Origin: Deltaproteobacteria bacterium
GTDB taxonomy: Bacteria; Desulfobacterota; Desulfomonilia; UBA1062
Assembly: GCA_018434685.1 (NCBI GenBank)
Contig: JAHDOV010000038.1
Location: 1-32,457 of the forward strand
Reading direction: 5' to 3'
DNA length: 32,457 nt
Numbering within the stretch: the first letter of the stretch is position 1; each line of letters opens with the position of its first letter. A program made the translations under genes and the position numbers. This document shows, one piece after another, positions 25,344 to 32,336 of this stretch. Below the pieces are notes generated by a model that was not told where the DNA came from, did no database searches, and saw only the letters and a list, made by a program, of their open reading frames with translations.

Positions 25344-25382
25344 AGGCTTCTGCGGGGCACGGCCCACGCAGAAGCCTTTTTT
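25344..25382 (+). terminator. Strong rho-independent terminator
   Basis: AGGCTTCTGCG (25344-25354) pairs perfectly with CGCAGAAGCCT (25367-25377), with additional GGC/GCC pairing within the loop, followed by six T residues and a C. It ends the RND/LolA/OMP operon. Confidence 0.92.
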
Positions 25383-25590
25383 CTCGGCATGTGAAAACGG
25401 TTCAACTTCAAATCTTGTACCTTGTACCTGTTATCTCTTTAACCTAGCTCCCAGCTGTAGGTCATGGTGATGCCGGAGGCAGCTCCTTGACAATGACATC
25501 CCAATGCACGGCATCACTTCTTCACCTAGTGCCCAGCGCCTCCAGATCATTGAAGGCGACCCAACATACAGAGCCCATTCTACCTTCCTA

Positions 25591-25669
25591 TGTAGGAGCG
25601 GCTTCAGCCGCGACCAGCCAGGACCGTTGTTTTGGAGGAGATCGTGGTCGCCGCTTAACCGGCTCCTAC
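25591..25669. repeat. Two-armed REP element (BIME type)
   Basis: The left arm is TGTAGGAGCGGCTTCAGCCG and the right arm ends CGGCTCCTAC. The core (TTTTGGAGGAGATCGTGG) matches the copies at 14473 and 20142 with a few changes. Confidence 0.85.
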
Positions 25670-25783
25670 CGGTGGAGCATTCAGCTCATTGATCTATAGG
25701 GGCGAGATCATGGTGCCCGTCAACGGCAGGCAGCTCACTTCGTTCACAGCCTGCCCTACAGTTTGTCCTCAGTTTGTAATACA

Positions 25784-25903
25784 CTTCTGCCTGGGATCAT
25801 GAGCTTCAATGTTTTCCTGCCTGGGTTCTTGAACTTCTCTGCTCGTTCTGCCTGAGATCATGTTCCTCAAGTCTTGCCCTGCCTTGCATCCCGAGCTCAC
25901 CTG
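25784..25903. repeat. 120-bp mosaic repeat, copy 1
   Basis: Begins CTTCTGCCTGGGATCATGAG and ends CACCTG. It aligns without gaps to 32075-32194; by hand I count about 18 differences in 120 positions. Shorter related fragments lie around 30224-30303. Confidence 0.75.
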
Positions 25904-25913
25904 CTCGAACATT

Positions 25914-28900
25914 TCAGCTCAAAGACAACAAATACGACCGCAGATTGGCCTTTTCCTTCTTCAATCCGAGCTTGTCCCTGATATTGTTTCGGTGGAACTC
26001 GATCGCCCGCTTCGAGATATTCAACAGATCTGCAATCTCCTTGGTCGATTTTCCCTCCCGCACGAGATTGGCCACCTGGATCTCGGTCGGGGTGAGGTTC
26101 ACGTATTGTGATGAGAGTTTCTGCAGGAATGGCGAGATGATGTCATTGAGGTTGGATTCGAGAATCGACACATAGAGCATCTGTTTGGTATCGAGTTCGC
26201 CCTGCTTCAATTTTTCAAGATAGGGCAGGGCGAGTTCCCTGATGTTGGAGAGCACCTTTTCCTCGAGCTCGTTCTTATCCTGCTCTCCCCGTTTCAAAAG
26301 GACCTTGAGCGCGGTATTTGCCTCCTCGAGGTTCAACGACTTGATCTTCAGCTCCTCTTCTTTCTGCAGCAGAGATTCCTGGGCTGCCTTGCGCTCCTCC
26401 ACCTCTTTTTTCAGCCGGATATTTGCCCGCACCAGCTCTTCTGTCCGGTCCTCGACGCGCTGCTCGAGGCTTTCGTATGCCCGCTGCAGTTTCTGATCGG
26501 TGAGTTTGCGTTCAGTGATGTCCACGAAAGAACACATCAGGCAGATCGGCCTGCCGTCATCGTTAGTCACCATGTTTGCCGAGAGTTGGACAGCGATCGG
26601 CGTGCCGTTTTTCTTCGTGGCAATGATCTCGCCGAACCAGTTTCCTTTTTTGTAGACCATCTCCAGGATGTTCAGGGCATCTTCCTCGGATTGGGCAAAG
26701 GAGAGCGCGGATTTGCCGAGCACCTCGGACTCGTGTTTCCCTCCCCACAGGCGGAGAAAGGCCTCGTTCACATAGGTGATGTTTCCCTCCAGGTCGCCGA
26801 TGGCAATGCCGTTGATCGACGAGGCAATGGCACTGTCTTTTACCCGGAGTTCTTCTTCCATATCTTTCCTGTCCGTTATATCGACAAATGAGTCCATCAT
26901 GCAGATGGGTTCGCCCTTTTCATTCTTCACGAGGCTTGCCGAGAGGTGGAGTGTAATGGGGGTGCCGTCTTTCCGGAAACCCGATACCTCACCTGACCAA
27001 CTCCCTTTTTCGAGGATTGCCTGGTAGATGGCAAGTGCCTCTTCTTCGGATTGTGCAAGCTCGAGAGCCGATCTCCCGAGCACCTCCAAAGGGTCATGAG
27101 CCCCCCACATCGTGAGGGCGGCCTCGTTCACATAGGTGATATTCCCGGCGAGGTCGGCGATGCCGATGCCCTGGACTGAAGAGGCGATGGCATAATCCTT
27201 GATGCGGAGTTCCTCTTCCATGCGCTTGCGGTCGGTGATGTCGACAAAGGAATCCATCATGCAGATTGGCTCGCCCTTTTCATTTTTTACGAGACTTGCC
27301 GAGAGGTGGACCGTAATGAGCGAACCGTCTTTTCTCCTGCCGGTGATCTCTCCAGACCAGCCGCCTTTTTCAATGACCTCGGCATATACCCTGATTGCCA
27401 CTTCTTCTGACTGTGCCAGCTCGAGGGCGGATTTCCCGAGCATTTCAGAGGCGTCTTCAGCGCCCCACATCCTGAGGGCGGCCTTGTTCACATAGGTGAT
27501 ATTGCCGGCGAGGTCGGCGATGCCGATGCCCTGAACAGAGGAGGCAATGGCAAAATCCTTGATCTGGAGTTCTTCCTCCATGCGTTTGCGCTCGGTGATG
27601 TCGACAAAGGAATCCATTATGCAGATGGGCTTGCCCTGTTCATTTTTCACCATGCTGGCAGAGAGCAGCACGGTAACCGGAGAACCGTCTTTCCGAAAGC
27701 CCGAGACCTCGCCTGACCAGCTTCCCTTGTCCAGAATGGCCTGGTATATCTCCAGGGCCTCTTCCTCCGACTGTGCCAGATCGAGGGAGGATCTTCCGAG
27801 CACTTCAGAGGCATCTTCATCGCCCCACATCTTGAGTGCCGCGTCGTTTACATAGATGATATTTCCCTCGAGATCCCCAATGCCGATGCCGTCGATGGAG
27901 GCAGCTATGGCACTGTCTTTAATCCGCAGCTCGTTCTCCATATGCTTGCGCTCGGTGATGTCTACAAACGAACACATGATACATATGGGTTCACCCTTCT
28001 CGTTCTTCACCAGGTTTGCCGAGAGCAGGACCGTAAAGACTGATCCGTCCTTTCTCTTGCCCGATATCTCCCCGGACCAGCTTCCCTTGGCGAGGATTAT
28101 CTGTATGATCTCAAGGGCCTGCTGTTCTGACTGAGCAAACAGTGCAGCTGACTCACCGAGAACCTCAGATGGGTCATCGCTTCCCCAGAGCTTAAGCACC
28201 GCATCGTTTATATAGGTTATTCTGCCATCGAGATCTGCTATGACGATGCCGTTCATGGAGGACGATATGGCAAAATCCTTGATCCTGAGCTCTTCCTCCA
28301 TGCGCTTACGCTCGGTGATATCGACGAAGGAGTCCATGGTGCAGATTGGCTCACCCCGGTCGTTCTTCACCACGTTCGCCGAAAGGAGAACGGTTATGGC
28401 AGAGCCGTCCTTCCTCTTTCCGGTCACCTCGCCGGACCATTTGCCGTTTTCGAAGAATTCATGAAAGATCTTCAGTGCCTCTTCTTCAGAGCGGGCGAAC
28501 TCCAGGGCAGACTTTCCGAGCACATCCGAGGCATCTGCGGCGCCCCACATCCTGAGCGCAGCATCGTTCACATAAATGATATTTCCTTCGAGATCGCCGA
28601 TGCCGATGCCATATATGGCAGAGGCAATGGCGCTGTCTTTTACGCGGAGTTCCTCTTCCATACGCTTGCGATGGGTAATATCCACGAAAGAACACATCAG
28701 GCAGATGGGTTTGTTTTTCTCATTGCGGACCAGGCTTGCAGAGAGGAGCACGGTAATGGCAGAGCCATCTTTTTTCCTGCCGGTGATTTCTCCTGCCCAT
28801 TCTCCTTTTTTCAGGACTGTGTCCATGATCTCGATGGCTTCTTTCTCTGACTCGGCAAAGACCGTGGCGGGATTTCCAAGGATCTCTTTTGGATCATCGC

Positions 28901-29087
28901 TTCCCCACATGGCAAGCGCTGCCTTGTTCACATAGGTTACAATGCCGTTGAGGTCACCGATAGCAATGCCGTTTAGGGACGATGCGATTGCGAAATCCTT
29001 GATGCGAAGTTCTTCTTCAATCTGTTTAAGCTCGGTAATCTGATCCTTCAGCGGTTTTGACTCTTTAGTTAGCTTCTTTCCCGGCAC
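25914..29087 (-). CDS. Seven-PAS, LuxR-type soluble sensor-regulator
   Basis: The ~1,060-aa cytoplasmic protein has no transmembrane segment and no histidine-kinase domain. Counting from ATG 29096, seven PAS/PAC units start at residues 27, 147, 267, 387, 507, 627 and 747, each exactly 120 aa (360 nt). Each has EEL-(R/Q)-(I/V)-KD at its start, then G-I-(A/G/V)-I-(G/A)-DL, TYVN/IYVN, W-(S/A/F)-GE and SFVDIT near the end. A coiled coil (about 867-945) and helical linker lead to a GerE/LuxR helix-turn-helix (1001-1060: LTPTEIQVANLVREGKSTKE...ISKRAIEFHRNNI). The Shine-Dalgarno AAGGAGG (29097-29103) abuts ATG 29096 but lies 9 nt before in-frame GTG 29087, which I prefer. It probably integrates ligand or redox signals to control transcription. 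Confidence 0.93.
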   Translation of the reverse strand: MPGKKLTKESKPLKDQITELKQIEEELRIKDFAIASSLNGIAIGDLNGIVTYVNKAALAMWGSDDPKEILGNPATVFAESEKEAIEIMDTVLKKGEWAGEITGRKKDGSAITVLLSASLVRNEKNKPICLMCSFVDITHRKRMEEELRVKDSAIASAIYGIGIGDLEGNIIYVNDAALRMWGAADASDVLGKSALEFARSEEEALKIFHEFFENGKWSGEVTGKRKDGSAITVLLSANVVKNDRGEPICTMDSFVDITERKRMEEELRIKDFAISSSMNGIVIADLDGRITYINDAVLKLWGSDDPSEVLGESAALFAQSEQQALEIIQIILAKGSWSGEISGKRKDGSVFTVLLSANLVKNEKGEPICIMCSFVDITERKHMENELRIKDSAIAASIDGIGIGDLEGNIIYVNDAALKMWGDEDASEVLGRSSLDLAQSEEEALEIYQAILDKGSWSGEVSGFRKDGSPVTVLLSASMVKNEQGKPICIMDSFVDITERKRMEEELQIKDFAIASSVQGIGIADLAGNITYVNKAALRMWGAEDASEMLGKSALELAQSEEVAIRVYAEVIEKGGWSGEITGRRKDGSLITVHLSASLVKNEKGEPICMMDSFVDITDRKRMEEELRIKDYAIASSVQGIGIADLAGNITYVNEAALTMWGAHDPLEVLGRSALELAQSEEEALAIYQAILEKGSWSGEVSGFRKDGTPITLHLSASLVKNEKGEPICMMDSFVDITDRKDMEEELRVKDSAIASSINGIAIGDLEGNITYVNEAFLRLWGGKHESEVLGKSALSFAQSEEDALNILEMVYKKGNWFGEIIATKKNGTPIAVQLSANMVTNDDGRPICLMCSFVDITERKLTDQKLQRAYESLEQRVEDRTEELVRANIRLKKEVEERKAAQESLLQKEEELKIKSLNLEEANTALKVLLKRGEQDKNELEEKVLSNIRELALPYLEKLKQGELDTKQMLYVSILESNLNDIISPFLQKLSSQYVNLTPTEIQVANLVREGKSTKEIADLLNISKRAIEFHRNNIRDKLGLKKEKANLRSYLLSLS

Positions 29088-29138
29088 CGGCCACATCCTC
29101 CTTGAATAGCTAATGTATTAATAAAGCCATACGGCTTG

Positions 29139-29168
29139 TATAGGCTGTAGGCTATAGGCTGAAGGCTG
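29139..29168. repeat. Heptamer tandem repeat
   Basis: Four near-identical 7-bp units, TAGGCTG, TAGGCTA, TAGGCTG and AAGGCTG, run directly up to the stop codon of the S23-type gene remnant. They are related to the CTGTAGG half of the 15-bp unit found upstream of both gene copies. Confidence 0.6.
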
Positions 29169-29296
29169 TTAGTTCTTGCGCATTGATCGAAGCAGCGCAC
29201 CCAGAACCTTCTCTGTCTCCACGATTCTTGATTCGCAGCCGGAAATATTGCGGTCATCAGCCAGTTCAAACACCCTGAGATTGTATGATCCCGCAT
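29169..29296 (-). pseudogene. Deleted copy of the adjacent S23-type four-helix-bundle gene
   Basis: The first ~40 bp and last ~85 bp match the intact gene at 29414-29770, but the middle is missing. The junction (TCATCA at 29254-29259) corresponds to two TCATCA copies in the intact gene (29499-29504 and 29727-29732), 228 bp apart. A further 1-bp loss near the start shifts the frame. Together these give 229 bp, which is exactly the difference between 357 and 128 bp. It ends at the same codon position (GCGCAAGAACTAA). The gene is non-functional. Confidence 0.85.
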
Positions 29297-29310
29297 CCCC
29301 TCCCCTTCAG

Positions 29311-29401
29311 CCTAAATCCCTACAGTCTAAATCCCTACAGTCTAAATCCCTACAGTCTAAATCCCTACAGTCTAAATCCCTACAGTCTAATTTCCCTGCA
29401 G
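29311..29401. repeat. 15-bp tandem repeat array
   Basis: Five consecutive 15-bp units, the last four identical TCTAAATCCCTACAG and the first differing by one base, are followed by a degenerate sixth of 16 bp. On the minus strand it reads CTGTAGGGATTTAGA and runs into the G-rich start region of the gene remnant (about 14 bp away). A degenerate version precedes the intact gene at 29776-29846. The units are contiguous, with no unique spacers, so this is not a CRISPR array. Confidence 0.9.
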
Positions 29402-29413
29402 CCTAAAGTTCTG

Positions 29414-29770
29414 TTAGTTTTTGCGCATTGATCGAAGCAGTGCGCCTAAAACCTTCTCTGTCTCCAGAATCTTTGATTCACAGCCGGATATGTCATGGTC
29501 ATCAAAATACCCCAGGCGCTTTGACAGGCCAACTTGATAATGCAACTCCCTTAAGGAACCGAATGCTATTTCAAGAAAACGTAGATGCTCGGCCTGGCTC
29601 TCACGTGCACATCCCTCAACGATGTTTGATGGAACTGAAACAGCCGCTCTTCTCATTTGGGAACTCAACCCATATATTTCCTCCTTGGGGAATTCCCTGG
29701 TTGCCTGATAGATCAGAAGCACCACTTCATCAGCCAGTTCAAATGCCCTGAGTTTCGTGTGATCACGCAT
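29414..29770 (-). CDS. S23/four-helix-bundle protein (23S rRNA intervening-sequence type)
   Basis: The 118-aa product matches the small four-helix-bundle family first found encoded in 23S rRNA intervening sequences. Signatures are KLRAFELADEVV near the N-terminus, REFPKEEIYGLSSQMRRAA, then SVPSNIVEGCARES and a C-terminal helix ending LLRSMRKN. It is free-standing here, not inside an rRNA gene. Family function is not settled; relatives form pentameric helical bundles and include the Avd accessory protein of diversity-generating retroelements, but no reverse transcriptase or variable repeat is seen here. G-rich AGGTGGGGG abuts the ATG. A deleted tandem copy lies just downstream on the same strand. 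Confidence 0.9.
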   Translation of the reverse strand: MRDHTKLRAFELADEVVLLIYQATREFPKEEIYGLSSQMRRAAVSVPSNIVEGCARESQAEHLRFLEIAFGSLRELHYQVGLSKRLGYFDDHDISGCESKILETEKVLGALLRSMRKN

Positions 29771-29775
29771 CCCCC

Positions 29776-29846
29776 ACCTACATTCTAAAAGTCTTCATCC
29801 TAAAAGCCTACAGTCTAAACACCTACAGTCTAAATGCTTACAGCCT
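29776..29846. repeat. Degenerate 15-bp repeat array upstream of S23-type gene
   Basis: On the minus strand successive units read CTGTAAGCATTTAGA, CTGTAGGTGTTTAGA, CTGTAGGCTTTTAGG and ATGAAGACTTTTAGA, then ATGTAGGTGGGGG directly before the start codon. These are diverged forms of the 15-bp unit at 29311-29401, in the same place relative to the gene. Confidence 0.75.
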
Positions 29847-30330
29847 GTTCATTATACCTGTCGTATTAATAATAGGTAAACTTCAATGTTGCAGTCGATA
29901 AGAATTTATTATCAAGAATCAATCAGGATAGTCCGCAGTCACAATCAGTATAAATACCTGTCCGCGATATGACATGGAGTGGTTTGTAGGTCATGGTGTT
30001 GCCAAAGGCAACTCCTTGACAGCGACGCGATCATGCCCTTCCGATATTCGCAGGCAGCTCGCTTCGCTCCCAGCCAGTCCTACATGTATTGCAATTGTTA
30101 CCCATGTTTTGAGCTAAAACTGTTATCGATGTCCTAACCTGTTCAAGGTTTTCATCTCAAACCTTATACCTTATACCTTATACCCTTAATCTTCTTCACC
30201 TAGTGCCCAGTGCCTCCAGATCACTTCTGCCTGAGATCTTGAGACAAAGGTCTTGATCTGCCTGGCTTCTCGATCATTCCTGCGTTAAAAACTTCTGCCT
30301 GGGATCTCGAACAACCTTGAATTCTCACAA
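29847..30330. other. Intergenic repeat modules
   Basis: No gene is supported. Modules present are a TGTAGG...CCTACA-bounded element at 29985-30084 containing the hairpin-prone GCTCGCTTCGCTCCCAGC, ACCTTAT-type heptamer repeats at 30161-30186, the CACCTAGTGCCCAG module at 30191-30223, and fragments of the 120-bp mosaic repeat at about 30224-30303. Confidence 0.6.
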
Positions 30331-31359
30331 TCAAAACTCCATCACAAGCCCGATCATAACAGACGACACGCATACATTGTTGAAGACCCCTATTTCCAAA
30401 GGGTCCTCATAACTCCACGTAGAGAGATCAGAGCCCTCATACCAGGCAGGATTGGCTGTCTTATACGATATCTCAAGGATAGGATCAAACTGCTGCAGAT
30501 TATAGAACCCGGTATTGAATTCTGCAACAAGCCTGAAATTGTTCTTCAGAGGAATTTCAACGCCGGCCAGGAAGTTGAGGAGCGTGCCGGTGACCACTTG
30601 AGATTTATCAAGATCGATCCTGTATTCCGGTCCTTCGAAGGATTCTTCCTTAATGGCCCTGCTCTTGACCTCGCGCCGGGCAATGCAGAACCCCAACCCC
30701 CCGCCGACATAGGGGTTTACCTTCTCCTCCTTATGAATCCAGTATTTTGCATTGAGGGTTATGGGGAGAAGAAACAGGGTGGTTTCGATATCGATGCTCT
30801 GGAGAGATTCAGCACTGGTAATGAGTGCTTCACCGCCTCCGAAATAGCTCTGGCCGAGATTTACATCAGGCAAATCTTCCGCTGTTATTACTTCTCCCTC
30901 ATCCGGAACAAATCCGGGAAAATACTCCTCTGCCGCAGCCTGGATGGATTCCCTGTCGCCGCCTGTCCGCCACTTTCCCTTCAGCATGATAAGATCAATA
31001 GCAACTGTCACAGAGATGTTTTCTTTCATTCTCTTTTCCAACCCGAGCGAGACTATGGCACCATAGTCCAGAAACTCCCTGAACTCCTTATCATAGTTTG
31101 CCATTGAAGCCCCTGCTTTAATGAAGTTCGTCAGATCCTTTTTCTGAACAGTTGGCTCTGTTTGGGGGATTGTTAATGGTGTGGGCTCATTTTGGGGAGG
31201 GATAGGGGTGGTTTCTGAGTGGTATTGACCAAGATTGTATTGAGTCACTCCTATAACAGCATCAGATGCCGGCTTCTGTGGAGTTGTTTCCTGTTGAGCA
31301 CAAATATCCTGGGTGAAGATTAATAAGAAAGCTATCGACAAGAGAATAACTTTTTTCAT
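30331..31359 (-). CDS. Outer-membrane beta-barrel protein, unknown function
   Basis: The 342-aa product has a Sec signal peptide (MKKVILLSIAFLLIFTQ..., cleavage near CAQ-QET). A Pro/Thr-rich linker (TPIPPQNEPTPLTIPQTEPT, about residues 50-70) follows. From about residue 75 the sequence alternates in barrel fashion, with NPYVGGGLGFCIARREVKS in the middle and LLNFLAGVEIPLKNNFRLVA later; both are typical of small OmpA-like/OmpW-like barrels. It ends MIGLVMEF, with the C-terminal Phe of a barrel. The start is ATG 31359, with AGGAGCGGGGA upstream. I cannot assign a specific family or ligand. It is monocistronic as far as can be seen. Confidence 0.75.
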   Translation of the reverse strand: MKKVILLSIAFLLIFTQDICAQQETTPQKPASDAVIGVTQYNLGQYHSETTPIPPQNEPTPLTIPQTEPTVQKKDLTNFIKAGASMANYDKEFREFLDYGAIVSLGLEKRMKENISVTVAIDLIMLKGKWRTGGDRESIQAAAEEYFPGFVPDEGEVITAEDLPDVNLGQSYFGGGEALITSAESLQSIDIETTLFLLPITLNAKYWIHKEEKVNPYVGGGLGFCIARREVKSRAIKEESFEGPEYRIDLDKSQVVTGTLLNFLAGVEIPLKNNFRLVAEFNTGFYNLQQFDPILEISYKTANPAWYEGSDLSTWSYEDPLEIGVFNNVCVSSVMIGLVMEF

Positions 31360-31875
31360 TCCCCGCTCCTATACGTGGTCACTTCATAATAATAAAATAA
31401 GTGGTACAAGCTTTAAAACCACACTCCCAATGGGCTAACTGCAATACCTGTTGTTTTAACTAAGCCGTCATTCCCGCGCAGGTGGGAATCTATTGATTCA
31501 AAGATTCAAAAGAGTTCAACGTCCCAACATCATCAGGCGGCAATCTAAGAGCAATTCTGCAACTGCCCCCCCATATAATCTATTATAAAACCCAGCACTG
31601 AGACACCTGCAAAAATTATTCCCTGAATTGTAGAATCCAACTCATTGATTTCATGTTTTTAATAAATGGTTCAAGGGCAGGAGAAGGCCAAAATGAAAAC
31701 TCTTTCCTTTTTATGGGTAAAAACTTGCCTACAGCGACGGCTTAAGCTCCGAGATACAGGGTAGCGATTGAGTTACTGAACAGGTGTATGGTCTCATCCC
31801 TGATGGCACTAAGTGTTTTTCCTGATGATGAAGCAGCTAATAGAACAGGATTCTCAGTTTGATAAGCGTTATACC

Positions 31876-31901
31876 CTGTAGGAGCGGCTTAAACCGCGAC
31901 C
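31876..31901. repeat. Single-arm REP sequence
   Basis: CTGTAGGAGCGGCTTAAACC continuing GCGACC is a degenerate left arm of the REP family; the right arm is absent. Confidence 0.75.
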
Positions 31902-32074
31902 TGGGTAAGGGCGGTTCAAGGTTTAAGTTTTCACCTCAAACCTTATACCTTATACCCTTCTTCATTTTCTTCACCTAGCGCCTGATGCCTAGAACCCAGT
32001 GCCTCTAGATCACCTGCCAGGCAACTCGCTTCGCTCCCAGCCTGGCCTACAACTTGGGACTGCGTATCGCCAAA

Positions 32075-32194
32075 CTTCTGCCTTGGATCTAGAGCTTCGG
32101 TGTTTTCCTGCCTGGATTCTTGAGCTTCTCTGCTCATTCTGCCTGGGTTCGTGTTCCCAAAATCTTGCACTGCCTTACATCCCGAACACACCTG
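32075..32194. repeat. 120-bp mosaic repeat, copy 2
   Basis: Begins CTTCTGCCTTGGATCTAGAG and ends CACCTG. It aligns gap-free to 25784-25903 at about 85% identity by hand count. Confidence 0.75.
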
Positions 32195-32336
32195 ATCACG
32201 CTTATCCCTTACACCCTGATCATCGTTCAATTTCCCTCTTTCTCGATATGCAGCATAAAACGAAATTTCATCTGGTTCATTCCACATCTTTATGGTAGAA
32301 ATAAGGCATATATTATGATTATGAGGGGAAGGGAAG

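Larger units (their letters stand above)
25312..25913. other. Intergenic repeat cluster between operon and PAS regulator
   Basis: No gene is supported. After the terminator come several repeat modules: a GTAGGTCATGGTG module near 25457 (partner at 29985), a CACCTAGTGCCCAG module at 25517-25549 (partners at 30191 and about 31967), a two-armed REP element, a GGCAGGC/GCCTGCC hairpin at 25725-25755, and the 120-bp mosaic repeat ending 10 bp before the PAS gene stop. Confidence 0.6.
31360..32336. other. Gene-free ~1 kb region with repeat modules
   Basis: I support no gene here. Contents are a CATTCCCGCGCAGGTGGGAA hairpin (31469-31488), an unclassified stretch at 31560-31860, a single REP arm (31876-31901), ACCTTAT-type heptamers and the CACCTAG module (about 31917-32012), a GGCAACTCGCTTCGCTCCCA module near 32020-32050, and the second copy of the 120-bp mosaic repeat. 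The end holds the leader of the partial lipoprotein gene. Confidence 0.5.

Noticed and set aside
29069-29296. 75-codon open frame over the S23-type gene remnant
   Set aside because: Only the first few codons match the intact gene before a frameshift; the frame then reads through the deletion and the heptamer repeats.
29311-29401. Possible CRISPR array
   Set aside because: Units are 15 bp and contiguous with no unique spacers; no cas genes are nearby.
31590-31760. Possible insertion-sequence end remnant
   Set aside because: The AT-rich stretch has some look of an eroded element end, but no inverted repeat partner or transposase fragment could be found.
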